From Mycobacterium sp. 1465703.0 (GTDB lineage: Bacteria > Actinomycetota > Actinomycetes > Mycobacteriales > Mycobacteriaceae): a stretch of 48,713 bases of DNA. The notes beneath the pieces are model-generated. The model was not told the DNA's origin and made no database searches. It saw nothing but the letters and a program-made list of their open reading frames with translations. Shown in pieces: positions 1-8,585 of the stretch. Made by a program: the position numbers and the translations under genes. Location: positions 1 through 48,713 of the forward strand of contig NZ_LZKU01000102.1 in assembly GCF_001672975.1 (NCBI RefSeq), in the 5' to 3' direction. Numbering within the stretch: position 1 is the first letter of the stretch; every line of letters starts with the position of its first letter.

Positions 1-135
1 CGGCCCGTCCGGCGGTACCAGTCCCGGATCCACCGAAGGTGGTGTAATAGCCAGTGCGGCAGGGATATTGGCTGATACCGCGACCAGTGTGACGGCGGCG
101 GTAACCACCGCCGCCCGTCTCAGTGGCGAATCCAC
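1..135 (-). pseudogene. mycP2: mycP2 5' part (mycosin-2 N-terminus), runs off the left edge
   Basis: Forty-five codons from a GTG at 135 to the window edge. The product starts [11 protein letters not shown], continues with a hydrophobic stretch ending ALA (residues 8-29) and then reads TPPSVDPGLVPPDGP. This is the signal peptide and start of the mature chain of a mycosin, the membrane-anchored subtilisin-like protease of type VII secretion, and it closely resembles recalled M. tuberculosis MycP2. The start overlaps the eccD2 stop by 16 bases, the usual eccD-mycP arrangement. The C-terminal part of apparently the same gene is found at 510-1553 on the other strand, so this half cannot read into it. 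The rest, including the catalytic Asp and His, would lie left of the window. A complete second mycP left of the window cannot be excluded. Confidence 0.75.
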
Positions 136-503
136 GTGAAGAGCCCTCCCAGGGCCGCCGCCGCAGGCAGCAAGACGATGAACGCGAGCACTTCCACCCA
201 TTCCACGGTCAGGCGGATGAACGGCCGGAACCTCATGGCCGGCACCAAAAGCGCTGCGGCCAAACCCAACGCGGCGAAGGTCACCACTGCCAGCACGGGC
301 CACATCAGCCCGGTCATAGCATCTTTCGGCGCGGCGACGGCGTATTTGACCACTCCCGCGCACACCGCAGCGGATGCCCCGCAGACGAGCGCGACGGCCT
401 GATACTTGGCGGCGAATCCGCGTCCCTGGGTGAGGAAGATGCCCACCACCAGTCCGGCGACCACCAGCGCCAGCCACGCCCACGACCGACCTGGAGTCAG
501 CAC
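120..503 (-). pseudogene. eccD2: eccD2 3' fragment (ESX-2 membrane channel subunit, last helices)
   Basis: The minus-strand frame ending at 120 encodes three to four hydrophobic helices ([74 protein letters not shown]) and finishes LFTWIRH. That is the C-terminal layout of EccD, the polytopic inner-membrane subunit of type VII secretion. Homology appears to begin at about [10 protein letters not shown] (base 503). The frame stays open upstream to 653, but that part is low-complexity Arg/Gly sequence antisense to mycP2. So only the 3' end of eccD2 is here, in the wrong orientation relative to eccE2/eccA2. The frame overlaps the mycP2 start at 135. The rest of eccD2 is not in the window. Confidence 0.75.
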
Positions 504-512
504 GCCCCAGAG
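498..512. other. Inversion or assembly junction inside the ESX-2 locus
   Basis: To the left, eccD2 and mycP2 N-terminal coding sequence reads on the minus strand. To the right, mycP2 C-terminal coding sequence reads on the plus strand. Both homologies end within about 15 bases of each other. No insertion sequence or long repeat is visible at the seam. An inversion with ends in eccD2 and mycP2 explains it; a chimeric assembly is the main alternative. Confidence 0.65.
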
Positions 513-1553
513 GGAGGTGGTGCCACGGCCGCATCGAACGGGCCTGCCGATCCGCAGACCGAGGACGAACCCGCGGTGCCGCCGCTTCCCCCGGGAGCGC
601 CCGATGGGGTGGTGGGTGTGGCCCCGCACGCGACCATCATCTCGATTCGGCAATCATCCCGAGCCTTCGAACCGGTCAACCCCCCGCCCGGAGATCCCAA
701 TTCGGACGAGAAGGTCAAGGCCGGGACGCTGAATTCGGTTGCGCGCGCGGTGGTTCACGCCGCGAACATGGGGGCGAAGGTGATCAATATTTCGGTCACC
801 GCGTGCCTGCCCGCGGCGGCCCCGGCCGATCAGCGGGCGCTGGGCGCAGCGCTGTGGTACGCGTCCACCGCCAAGGACGCGGTGATCGTGGCGGCCGCGG
901 GCAACGATGGGGAGGCCGGTTGTAACAACAACCCGATGTATGACGCGTTGGATCCGTCGGATCCGCGAGACTGGCATCAGGTCAAGATCGTCTCGGCGCC
1001 CTCGTGGTTTTCCGATTACGTGCTGTCGGTGGGCGCCGTCGATGCCAGCGGCGCCCCACTCGACAAGAGCATGTCGGGTCCCTGGGTCGGTGTGGCCGCA
1101 CCGGGAACTCACATCATGGGTCTGTCCCCCCAAGGCGGCGGTCCGGTCAATGCCTACCCACCGTCGAGGCCGGGCGAGAAGAACATGCCGTTCTGGGGAA
1201 CCAGTTTCTCCGCGGCCTACGTCAGCGGCGTCGCGGCATTGGTCCGCGCGAAATACCCGGACCTCAGCGCACACCAGGTGATCAACCGGATCGTGCAGTC
1301 GGCGCACAATCCGCCTGCCGGCGTTGACAATAAGGTCGGGTACGGATTGGTCGACCCGGTCGCCGCGCTGACCTTCAACATCCCGCCGGGCGATCGGATG
1401 CCGCCGGGAGCGCAGAGCCGGGTTATCACCCCTGCCCCGCCACCGCCGCCGCCCGACCACCGGGCACGCAACATCGCCATCGGATTCTTGGGCACCGTCG
1501 CCGCCGCTGTGCTGGTGGTCGCGATCGCGGCGCGATTGCGCAGGGCGCGATGA
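510..1553 (+). pseudogene. mycP2: mycP2 3' part (mycosin-2 C-terminal domain)
   Basis: From about 510 the frame encodes a MycP2-like stretch: proline-rich loop ([17 protein letters not shown]), then [13 protein letters not shown], the oxyanion-hole Asn in AAAGNDG, the catalytic Ser in GTSFSAAYVSG (codon 1203-1205) and a C-terminal membrane helix ([22 protein letters not shown]) ending in RRAR. In the family, catalytic Asp and His precede this region, and they are absent. The frame is open back to 123, but those residues (His/Gln/Arg-rich) are the antisense of eccD2 and resemble no mycosin. There is no signal peptide and no natural start, so a working secreted protease is unlikely from this half alone. 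The stop overlaps the eccE2 ATG (ATGA), as in intact ESX loci. Confidence 0.8.
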
Positions 1554-3154
1554 GGCCCGACCTGACCGGGTTCACCCGCGGCAGCAACCGGCGGGTGGTC
1601 GGGGTGTGGGTGGTGTTCGTGCTGGCGTTGGCGGGCTGGCTGGTAGGCGGTTACATCGGCGCCGCGGTCGCCATCGTGGTGGGTGTCGCGCTGATCTTCG
1701 TACGCTGGTGGGGTCAGCCGGCGTGGTCCTGGGCGGTGTTGTGGCGGCGCGGCCGGCGCCCAATCGACTGGTCGGCTCCAATCACTGTGGCCAACAACCG
1801 ATCCGGTGGTGGGGTCCGTGTGCAAGACGGCGTCGCCGTGGTCGCCGTGCAACTGCTCGGCAGGGCGCATCGCGCCACCATGGTGACCGGTTCGGTGACC
1901 GTCGAGACCGAAAACGTGCTCGACGTAGTCGAATTGGTGCCGATGCTGCATCAAGCCCTGGGTCTGCAGCTCGAGTCGATCAGCGTCGTCACCATCGGTT
2001 CTCGGCACGGCACCATCGGGGACTTCCCCCGGGTGTATGACTCCGAGATCGGTACCCCGCCCTACGCAGGCCGGCGGGAGACGTGGCTGGTCATGCGGTT
2101 GGCGGTGATCGACAACGCCCAGGCCCTGTTCTGGCGCACCACCGTTGGCGCGGCGGCCATTTCGGTCGCCCAGCGCATCGCAGGATTGTTGCGCTGCCAC
2201 GGATTGCGGGCAAAGGTGGCCACCGCCACCGACCTCGTCGAGCTCGATCGCCGGCTCGGCTGGGACGCGGTATCGGGAACCACCCAGAGATGGAAAGCCA
2301 TCCGCGGAGAAGCGGGTTGGATGACCACCTATGCGTATCCGGCCGAGGCGATCACCTCGCGCAATCTTTCCCAGGCGTGGACGCTGCGCGCCGACGAGGT
2401 GATCCAGAACGTGACGGTGTACCCGTACGCCAAATGCACCGCGACGATCACAGTGCGGACGCCGACGCCGGCGCCGACGCCACCCAGCGTGATCCTGCGG
2501 CGGCTCAACGGCGAGCAGGCCGCCGCGGCGGCCGCGAACATGTGCGGTCCCCGCCCGCATCTGCGCGGATTGCGGCGCAGTCCGCTGCCTGAGCACCTGG
2601 TCACCGAGATCGGACCGTCGGGCGTGCTGATCGGCAAACTGAGCAACGGCGACCGGCTGCTGATGCCGGTTACCGACGCCGGTGAACTGTCGCGCGTATT
2701 CGTCGCCGCCGACGACCCGGTCGCCAAACGGATCGTGATCCGCACCGCCGGTGCCGGCGAGCGGGTGTGCGTGCACACCCGCGACATGTCCCGCTGGGTC
2801 AGCGTGCGGATGCCGGAGATCAGCGTCGTAAACAGCTCACGTCCAGCGCCGAGGACCACCGTCAGTGTCGTCGAGTACGCCGCGCGGCGGAACAACCCCG
2901 GCGCGCCCGAAGGCGGCATCGAGGCGGCGATCTCACCCACTCCGCGACCGGCGACCGTGATCACCGTCGCGCCCGCGGGTGCGCAACTCTCCGAGGGGCA
3001 ACGGCACGGCTTCGAGGTGATCATCGAGCAGATCAGCCCGGCCGTGCTGAACGTCAGTGCAGCAGGAAAGAATTGGCTTGTCGAGATGGACATGTTCCGC
3101 GCCGAGAACCGTTACGTCAGTCTCGAGCCGGTCAGCATGACGGTCGGCAGCTAG
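1550..3154 (+). CDS. eccE2: ESX-2 secretion system protein EccE2
   Basis: 534 aa, close to the roughly 537 aa of M. tuberculosis EccE2. EccE is the peripheral membrane component of the type VII secretion core complex, with two N-terminal helices and a cytoplasmic domain. Here helices lie at about residues 16-34 and 35-51 ([31 protein letters not shown]), followed by about 480 mostly soluble residues. The ATG overlaps the mycP2 stop by 4 bases, and eccA2 follows after 115 bases on the same strand. The reading frame is intact. Because mycP2 and eccD2 are broken just upstream, the normal operon promoter is probably no longer connected, and expression may depend on a fortuitous promoter. Confidence 0.93.
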   Translation: MRPDLTGFTRGSNRRVVGVWVVFVLALAGWLVGGYIGAAVAIVVGVALIFVRWWGQPAWSWAVLWRRGRRPIDWSAPITVANNRSGGGVRVQDGVAVVAVQLLGRAHRATMVTGSVTVETENVLDVVELVPMLHQALGLQLESISVVTIGSRHGTIGDFPRVYDSEIGTPPYAGRRETWLVMRLAVIDNAQALFWRTTVGAAAISVAQRIAGLLRCHGLRAKVATATDLVELDRRLGWDAVSGTTQRWKAIRGEAGWMTTYAYPAEAITSRNLSQAWTLRADEVIQNVTVYPYAKCTATITVRTPTPAPTPPSVILRRLNGEQAAAAAANMCGPRPHLRGLRRSPLPEHLVTEIGPSGVLIGKLSNGDRLLMPVTDAGELSRVFVAADDPVAKRIVIRTAGAGERVCVHTRDMSRWVSVRMPEISVVNSSRPAPRTTVSVVEYAARRNNPGAPEGGIEAAISPTPRPATVITVAPAGAQLSEGQRHGFEVIIEQISPAVLNVSAAGKNWLVEMDMFRAENRYVSLEPVSMTVGS

Positions 3155-3269
3155 CAGGTCGAAGTTTTGAGGCACAGTGTGATGGGCGCACGAAGCGGCC
3201 GCGGCCACAGCGCGGTCGGGCGAAAGACGGCTGCCCGCCACCCCGGCGACCATCACCACGCTGCCCGGG

Positions 3270-5120
3270 ATGGGGGACGTGATGGGTGATTTGCAAACTG
3301 CCCGAAGGCATTTCGACCGGGCCATGGCAATCAAGCGTCAGCAGGGCCGGGCGGCGGCGTTGCCCGAGTTCGTCGCCGCCACCGACGCCGACCCATCGAT
3401 GGCCGACGCGTGGCTGGGGCGCATCGCTTGCGGAGACAGCGATCTGGCGTCGCTGCGGCAGCTTTACGCCACCAGCGAATGGCTGCACCGCGAGACCACA
3501 CGCATCGGACAGACGCTGGCCGCGGAGATCCAGCTCGGCCCCTACATCGGGATCACCGTCACCGACGCCTCACAGGTCGGGCTGGCGTTGTCCTCCGCGT
3601 TGACGATCGCCGGAGAGTACGCCGAAGCCGACAAGCTGCTGGCCAACCGCGACCTGCTGGACTCGTGGACCAACTACCAATGGCATCAGTTGGCCCGCAC
3701 GTTCCTGATGTACCGCACCCAACGTTGGCCGGACGTGCTGCTGGCCGCCGCCGAGGAGCTGCCCGCGCACGCCATCGTCATGTCGGCGGTGACAGCGTCG
3801 ATCTGCGCGTTGGCCGCACACGCGGCCGCGCACCTCGGCCATGGCCGGGTTGCCCTGGACTGGCTGGACCGCGTCGACGTGATCGGGCACAACCAGTCGT
3901 CGTCACGCTTCGACGCCGATGTGTTGACGGCGTCGATCGGCCCGGCCGACATCCCGCTGCTCGTCGCCGATCTGGCGTACGTGCGGGGGATGGTGCACCG
4001 TCAGCTGCGCGAGGAGGATCAGGCCCAGATCTGGCTCTCGAAGGCCACCATAAACGGCGTCCTGACTCCGGCGGCCAAAGAAGCGCTGGCCGATCCGAAC
4101 CTGCACTTGGTCGTGACGGACGAACAAACCATCGACAGCCGCACCGATCGGTGGGACGCCTCGTCGGCCAAGAGCCGTGACGAACTCGACGACGACGCGG
4201 CAGCCGACCGGCGGGCCGAGCTGTTGGCCGAGGGGCGCAAGCTGCTGGCCAAGCAGGTGGGACTGGCCGCCGTCAAGCAAGCGGTCGCGGCGCTGGAAGA
4301 CCAGCTCGAAGTGCGAATGATGCGCCTCGAGCACGGCCTGCCGGTGGAGGGGCAGACCAACCACATGCTGCTGGTCGGCCCGCCGGGTACCGGTAAGACG
4401 ACCACCGCGGAAGCGCTGGGCAAGATCTACGCCGGCATGGGGATCGTGCGCCACCCCGAGATCAGGGAGGTGCGCCGTTCGGATTTCTGCGGACACTTCA
4501 TCGGCGAGTCGGGCCCCAAAACCAACGAGCTGATCGAAAAGTCGCTTGGCCGAATCATTTTCATGGATGAGTTCTACTCCCTGATCGAGCGCCACCAGGA
4601 CGGCACTCCGGACATGATCGGCATGGAAGCCGTCAACCAACTCCTGGTTGCCCTGGAAGCCCACCGGTTCGACTTCTGTTTCATCGGGGCGGGCTATGAA
4701 GACCAGGTGGACCAATTCCTCACCGTGAACCCGGGTTTGGCCGGCCGGTTCAACCGCAAGCTGCGCTTCGAGTCCTACTCGCCGGCAGAGATCGTCGAGA
4801 TCGCACACCGCTACGCCACGCCGCGGGCCAGCCTGCTCGACGAGGGTGCCCGCGAGACGTTCTTGGATGCGGCGACGACCATCCGCAACTACACCACTCC
4901 CAGCGGGCGCCATGGCATCGACGCCATGCAGAACGGTAGGTTCGCCCGCAATGTCGTCGAACGCGCCGAGGGTTTTCGTGACACCCGAGTCGTAGCCCAA
5001 AAGCGCGCGGGCCAACCGGTGACCGTTGAAGATCTGCAGATCATCACCGCCGACGACATTCGGGCCGCGGTGCACAGCGTGTGTTCGGACAATCGCGACA
5101 TGGCGGCCATCGTCTGGTGA
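3270..5120 (+). CDS. eccA2: ESX-2 secretion AAA+ ATPase EccA2
   Basis: 616 aa, matching recalled M. tuberculosis EccA2 (about 619 aa) almost throughout. EccA proteins are cytosolic CbxX/CfqX-type AAA+ ATPases that act on ESX substrates. The N-terminal roughly 280 residues are helical TPR-like repeats. The C-terminal AAA domain carries Walker A GPPGTGKTT (about residues 370-378), Walker B IIFMDEF (about 429-435) and an arginine-finger region near GRFNRKLRF. ATG 3270 is taken as the start; a later in-frame ATG at 3282 (MGDLQTARRHF) is also possible because homology begins there. In M. tuberculosis this gene is the last of ESX-2 and borders ESX-1. Here the next genes are unrelated and convergent. 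The frame is undamaged despite the upstream break. Confidence 0.95.
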   Translation: MGDVMGDLQTARRHFDRAMAIKRQQGRAAALPEFVAATDADPSMADAWLGRIACGDSDLASLRQLYATSEWLHRETTRIGQTLAAEIQLGPYIGITVTDASQVGLALSSALTIAGEYAEADKLLANRDLLDSWTNYQWHQLARTFLMYRTQRWPDVLLAAAEELPAHAIVMSAVTASICALAAHAAAHLGHGRVALDWLDRVDVIGHNQSSSRFDADVLTASIGPADIPLLVADLAYVRGMVHRQLREEDQAQIWLSKATINGVLTPAAKEALADPNLHLVVTDEQTIDSRTDRWDASSAKSRDELDDDAAADRRAELLAEGRKLLAKQVGLAAVKQAVAALEDQLEVRMMRLEHGLPVEGQTNHMLLVGPPGTGKTTTAEALGKIYAGMGIVRHPEIREVRRSDFCGHFIGESGPKTNELIEKSLGRIIFMDEFYSLIERHQDGTPDMIGMEAVNQLLVALEAHRFDFCFIGAGYEDQVDQFLTVNPGLAGRFNRKLRFESYSPAEIVEIAHRYATPRASLLDEGARETFLDAATTIRNYTTPSGRHGIDAMQNGRFARNVVERAEGFRDTRVVAQKRAGQPVTVEDLQIITADDIRAAVHSVCSDNRDMAAIVW

Positions 5121-5131
5121 GCTTGCGGGTG

Positions 5132-5572
5132 TTACGCCGGCTCGAAGCGGAACACGGCTAACCGCCCCGCCAGCGCTTCGAACTCGTCGGCCGTTCCGTC
5201 GCGCACCATTCCCGAGCGTTTCGCAAAGGCCACCCCGACGGGAACTTCGGTCGGGAATGCCCGCAGTACCGGGCGCGCCTCGCTGGCGGCGAGTTCGACG
5301 ATCCGCACCGAGCGTGACCGTCGGCCCCGGCTGAGCGTGCCGATGCCGGCCGCCCGGGCATTCGCCGCCCAATCGGCGCCGGGATAGCCGGCCACCACGT
5401 ACAGGCCGCCCTGGAAAGTGAACGGCGTCATCGGGGTGCTGCGGGGTTGGCCCGACTTGCGGCCGGGGACGGTGAGCACCATGGCGGGCCCGGTCGGAAT
5501 CCCGAGCCGTTGCACCGCCATCATGAATTTGTTCATCGGCTTGAGGTAGCGCGGGGGGCGCGGTTGGGTCAT
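5132..5572 (-). CDS. Nitroreductase-family deazaflavin (F420)-dependent oxidoreductase
   Basis: 146 aa, the size of Ddn-type split beta-barrel proteins (PF04075 / TIGR00026). Typical features are the N-terminal helix PMNKFMMAVQRLG, the core VLTVPGRKSGQPRSTPM, YVVAGYPGADWAANARAAG near the middle and VGVAFAKRSGM toward the end. Family members bind F420 and reduce quinones or xenobiotics at the membrane surface. The ATG at 5572 starts one base after the stop of the NmrA-like gene, with GAAAGGA upstream as ribosome binding site, so the two genes are translationally coupled. The 3' end stops 11 bases from convergent eccA2. The substrate cannot be read from sequence. Confidence 0.85.
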   Translation of the reverse strand: MTQPRPPRYLKPMNKFMMAVQRLGIPTGPAMVLTVPGRKSGQPRSTPMTPFTFQGGLYVVAGYPGADWAANARAAGIGTLSRGRRSRSVRIVELAASEARPVLRAFPTEVPVGVAFAKRSGMVRDGTADEFEALAGRLAVFRFEPA

Positions 5573-5573
5573 C

Positions 5574-6422
5574 TCATATTCCTTTCTCGTTGCTGAACAG
5601 GTCGCGGTGCTCGGACACCCAGCGCGCGAACGGGATTGGTGGCCGGCCGAGGATCTTCTCCACGTCGTGGGTGACCAGCACGGGTTTGTCGATCGTCTGG
5701 GCGAGCATGGCCATGTAGGCGTCGGCGAATCCGGCGCCGAATCCCAGCTCGATAAACCGTTGGCGCACCGCGTCAGTGGGGATCTCGCGGTACTGCAGCG
5801 GCCGGCCCAGGACACTGCCGATCTCCTCGACGAGTTCGGAGTTGGTGAACGCCTGCGGGCCGGTCAGCGGGATCCGCTGTCCGACAAGCTCGTCGGTAAG
5901 CAAACCGTGGGCTGCGACCGCGGAGATGTCCGCCTCCACGATCGGCGCCGTCGACGCGGCGGCGTATGGCCCGGCGACCACATCGCCGGCGCGGATCTGA
6001 GCGGACCACATGCCGGCGAAGTTCGTCGCGAACACGGTGGGCCGCAGGCTTACCCAGTTGATGCCGGAGCCGATCGCGAGTTGCTCGACCCCCCGGTTGC
6101 GGTCGCCACGGAAGCGGGACGGCTGGCGGGTGTCGTCGTCGTCGGCATTGATGGCCGACAGCGCAACCAGCTTGCTGACGCCGGCGGCCCCGCATCGAGC
6201 CACCACTTCTTCCAACTGCTCCCCGAGCGCCCGCGAGTTGAGGAATACCGCTGTGGCACCCGGTAGGGCGTCGGTGGCCGAACCGAACACCTCGACGTCC
6301 GGCGGAAATCCGGCCGACCCGGGTTGTCGGGTGACCGCCCGCACGCGTGCTCCGGCGCCGAGCAGTGCGGTGACGAGGGGGCGTCCGACATTGCCGGTCG
6401 CACCGGTGACGACGATGGTCAT
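5574..6422 (-). CDS. NmrA-like NAD(P)-binding reductase (atypical SDR)
   Basis: 282 aa from ATG 6422. The N-terminus MTIVVTGATGNVGRPLVTALL is a Rossmann motif with the GxxGxxG spacing of NmrA/HSCARG-type atypical short-chain dehydrogenases. RAVTRQPGS follows as the cofactor-discriminating loop, and later LVALSAINADDDD and GSGINWVSLRPTVFATNF resemble quinone oxidoreductase 2-like proteins. Members are NADPH sensors or reductases of quinone-like substrates. The upstream frame extends to 6536, but the Rossmann start fixes the ATG at 6422. It is cotranscribed with the deazaflavin oxidoreductase and divergent from the sigma factor gene, which suggests control by that sigma factor or by the inverted repeat between them. 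Confidence 0.85.
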   Translation of the reverse strand: MTIVVTGATGNVGRPLVTALLGAGARVRAVTRQPGSAGFPPDVEVFGSATDALPGATAVFLNSRALGEQLEEVVARCGAAGVSKLVALSAINADDDDTRQPSRFRGDRNRGVEQLAIGSGINWVSLRPTVFATNFAGMWSAQIRAGDVVAGPYAAASTAPIVEADISAVAAHGLLTDELVGQRIPLTGPQAFTNSELVEEIGSVLGRPLQYREIPTDAVRQRFIELGFGAGFADAYMAMLAQTIDKPVLVTHDVEKILGRPPIPFARWVSEHRDLFSNEKGI

Positions 6423-6479
6423 GGGACTGTTCCTTCCGTGAACTTCTTGCACTGCTGAAACGACGGGGCAAAAGGTGGG

Positions 6480-6508
6480 AAAGTTACATCGGCAGAATCC
6501 GTAACTTT
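6480..6508. promoter_or_regulatory. Inverted repeat in the divergent sigma/NmrA promoter region
   Basis: Arms AAAGTTAC (6480-6487) and GTAACTTT (6501-6508) are perfect complements separated by 13 bases, 26 bases before the sigma start and 57 before the NmrA start. It could be an operator, or two back-to-back promoters recognised by the ECF factor. No regulator is identified. Confidence 0.5.
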
Positions 6509-6534
6509 TCGTCTCACCAGATCGTCGAAGAGTC

Positions 6535-7392
6535 ATGAACCAGTCGCAGTCAGCCGGCGAGCAGGTCAGCGAGGCCTGGCGTCGTCACCGCCCGTACCTG
6601 GTCAACCTCGCCTATCAGATGCTGGGCGACGTCGGCGAGGCGGAAGACATTGTGCAAGAGGCTTTTCTGCGATTCTCCCGCACCGAGGCGGGCGAGATCG
6701 AAGACGCCCGAGGCTGGTTGACCGTGGTGGCAAGCCGCCTCTGCCTCGATCAGGTGCGCTCGGCGCGCGCCCGTAACGAGCGCCCGGGTGACGTCAACGA
6801 GCGACCGGCACCGGCCCACCTCGACCCGGCCGAGCGGGTCACTCTGGACGACGAGATCCGCACCGCGCTGCTGGAAGTCTTGCGCAGGCTCAGTCCCGGC
6901 GAGCGGGTCGCCTTCGTGCTGCACGACGTATTCGGCGTCCCCTTCGAATCGATCTCGCAAACCGTCGGCCGGCCGGTCGGCACCTGCCGACAGTTGGCAC
7001 GCCGTGCGCGCGCCAAATTCCATGCGGCACAACCGAAGATGAGCGACGTAGCGTCGGCAGAACACCAGTTGGTCACCGAGAAGTTCATCACCGCGTGCGC
7101 CAACGGCGACCTCGAAGGGCTGGCCGCCGTCTTGGATCCGACGGTGTGGGGCGTGGGCACCGTCCTCGCGGACCCGGCACCGCCGCCGCAGATCAACCAC
7201 GGTCCGGACGCGGTGGCCACCAACCTGCTGCGCTACCTGTGGCCGGACGTCACTCTGGTCAGCGGTCCCGCCGGCGCACCGGTGCTGCTGGCCTTCAGCG
7301 AGCGCCGCCTCTTCGCCGTCATCGTGCTGACGATCCGCGAGTCCAGGGTGGTGAAGATCGAGGCGATCGCCGACCCATCGGCGCGGGCTTAG
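6535..7392 (+). CDS. SigI-like ECF RNA polymerase sigma factor with SnoaL-like C-terminal domain
   Basis: 285 aa. Sigma region 2 covers about residues 14-75 (YLVNLAYQMLGDVGEAEDIVQEAFLRF). Region 4 covers about 110-165 (LLEVLRRLSPGERVAFVLHDVFGVPFESISQTVGR). From about 175 a SnoaL/NTF2-like tail follows (FITACANGDLEGLAAVLDPTVWG). This three-part layout and many identities recall M. tuberculosis SigI (Rv1189). In such ECF groups the C-terminal domain replaces a separate anti-sigma factor, and no anti-sigma gene is seen here. The gene is divergent from the NmrA/deazaflavin pair, its likely target. The 3' end overlaps the convergent Rv3860-like gene by 4 bases. It could be sigI itself relocated or a paralogue. 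Confidence 0.9.
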   Translation: MNQSQSAGEQVSEAWRRHRPYLVNLAYQMLGDVGEAEDIVQEAFLRFSRTEAGEIEDARGWLTVVASRLCLDQVRSARARNERPGDVNERPAPAHLDPAERVTLDDEIRTALLEVLRRLSPGERVAFVLHDVFGVPFESISQTVGRPVGTCRQLARRARAKFHAAQPKMSDVASAEHQLVTEKFITACANGDLEGLAAVLDPTVWGVGTVLADPAPPPQINHGPDAVATNLLRYLWPDVTLVSGPAGAPVLLAFSERRLFAVIVLTIRESRVVKIEAIADPSARA

Positions 7393-8585
7393 TCCGGCTT
7401 GTCCGACGACCGTTCGCCGTCGGCGCCGTCGGCGCGCGTCGCGAAATAGCCGGCGATCGTCGCGGTGACTTCGAGGAACTTGCGCCGCGTTGCCGGGGCC
7501 ATTTCGTGGATCACATCGATGACGCCGCCCGGCCGCAGGTGCGGGTCAAAGGGCACTTCGATGACCGGGCGGCCGTGATCGGTGAACTCGCGGGCGAGCA
7601 ACGCCCGGGTGCGTTTGTCGGCATGCCCGTCGGAATCGTTGAGTACCACGACGGTATGGCGCAGCAGCGTGGTCAGGCCCTGATCCGCCAGCCATTCCAT
7701 GGTCCGGGCGGCCGCGGATGCGCCGTCGGCCCAGGGTGAGGACACCACGATCAGCGCATCCAGGTCACGCAGCACCTCCTGGGTGAGCGGTGCGTCCATC
7801 GTCGAACCGCAGTCGATCACCGAGATGGTGAAATGGTGGTCCAGTCGCAGCGCGGCCTCCCGGTAGATCGCCGGATCGAGCACCCGGCGCGGGCCCGATG
7901 CCGGTTCGCCGGCGAGCACGTGCAGACCCGAGGAATTACGGCCCAGCCGCGCCACCACATCGTCGAAGGACCGCAGATTCTTGTCGGCGGTGAGCTCCCA
8001 GAACGAACCCGTCGAAGCCGGGTCGATGCGGCTGGCGAGCCGACCGAAGGCGGTATCGGCATCGATTGCCACGACGTGGTCTTGCCGACGGAGCGCGGCG
8101 AACAGCGACCCCACGCTCGCGGCGACCGATGTCTTTCCCACGCCGCCCTTGCCCAGCACGCCGACCTTGCGGTTGCCGTACAGGCGGGTTCGGATGGCGG
8201 CTTCGAACCGGGCCTCCTGCTGTTGGGCCGGCGACGGGCCCAGGTTGATCAGGCCGAAGGAGACCAGCCGCAGCACGCGTCGCCAGCCGCGGTCATGCAA
8301 CTCGTCGCCCTGCGGACTGCTCGGGGCCGACGGTTGCGGTGCCGCGGCCGGCGGTGGCCGGAAGGAAGGCGCGAGTTGCGGAGGCGCCGGCGACCAGCCT
8401 TGCGGCCGAGCGGGGGGCCGGGCCGGTGGGCCAGCAGAAGTCGACGGCGGGCGCGGAGCGGGCCACTGGGCCGCCGCAGACGTCGGTCGTGACTGCGCAG
8501 GGGAGGGACCGGACGGGGCCGCCGCCGGGGTGCTCGGCCGCTCGGGCTGCAGACGGTCCCGCAGGAATTCGTCGCGCTCGTTCAT
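7389..8585 (-). CDS. EspI-like MinD/ParA-family ATPase (Rv3860 homologue)
   Basis: 398 aa. Residues 15-95 are a Pro/Ala/Ser-rich disordered region. A short amphipathic segment (RGWRRVLRLVSFGLINLG) leads into a MinD-like domain with deviant Walker A KGGVGKTS (146-153) and AIDADTAFGRLA as the next nucleotide-binding motif. The architecture is that of EspI (Rv3876) of ESX-1 and of its paralogue Rv3860, which sits beside gltB in M. tuberculosis as here. EspI binds ATP and influences ESX-1 output; the role of Rv3860 is unknown. The start at 8585 is supported by GAGGAG upstream. ESX-1 itself is missing from the adjacent DNA, so this is an orphan member. Confidence 0.9.
   Translation of the reverse strand: MNERDEFLRDRLQPERPSTPAAAPSGPSPAQSRPTSAAAQWPAPRPPSTSAGPPARPPARPQGWSPAPPQLAPSFRPPPAAAPQPSAPSSPQGDELHDRGWRRVLRLVSFGLINLGPSPAQQQEARFEAAIRTRLYGNRKVGVLGKGGVGKTSVAASVGSLFAALRRQDHVVAIDADTAFGRLASRIDPASTGSFWELTADKNLRSFDDVVARLGRNSSGLHVLAGEPASGPRRVLDPAIYREAALRLDHHFTISVIDCGSTMDAPLTQEVLRDLDALIVVSSPWADGASAAARTMEWLADQGLTTLLRHTVVVLNDSDGHADKRTRALLAREFTDHGRPVIEVPFDPHLRPGGVIDVIHEMAPATRRKFLEVTATIAGYFATRADGADGERSSDKPD

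Noticed and set aside
123..509. Plus-strand open frame in front of the mycP2 C-terminal part
   Set aside because: Its His/Gln/Arg-rich translation is the antisense of eccD2 and mycP2 N-terminal sequence, which reads well on the minus strand.
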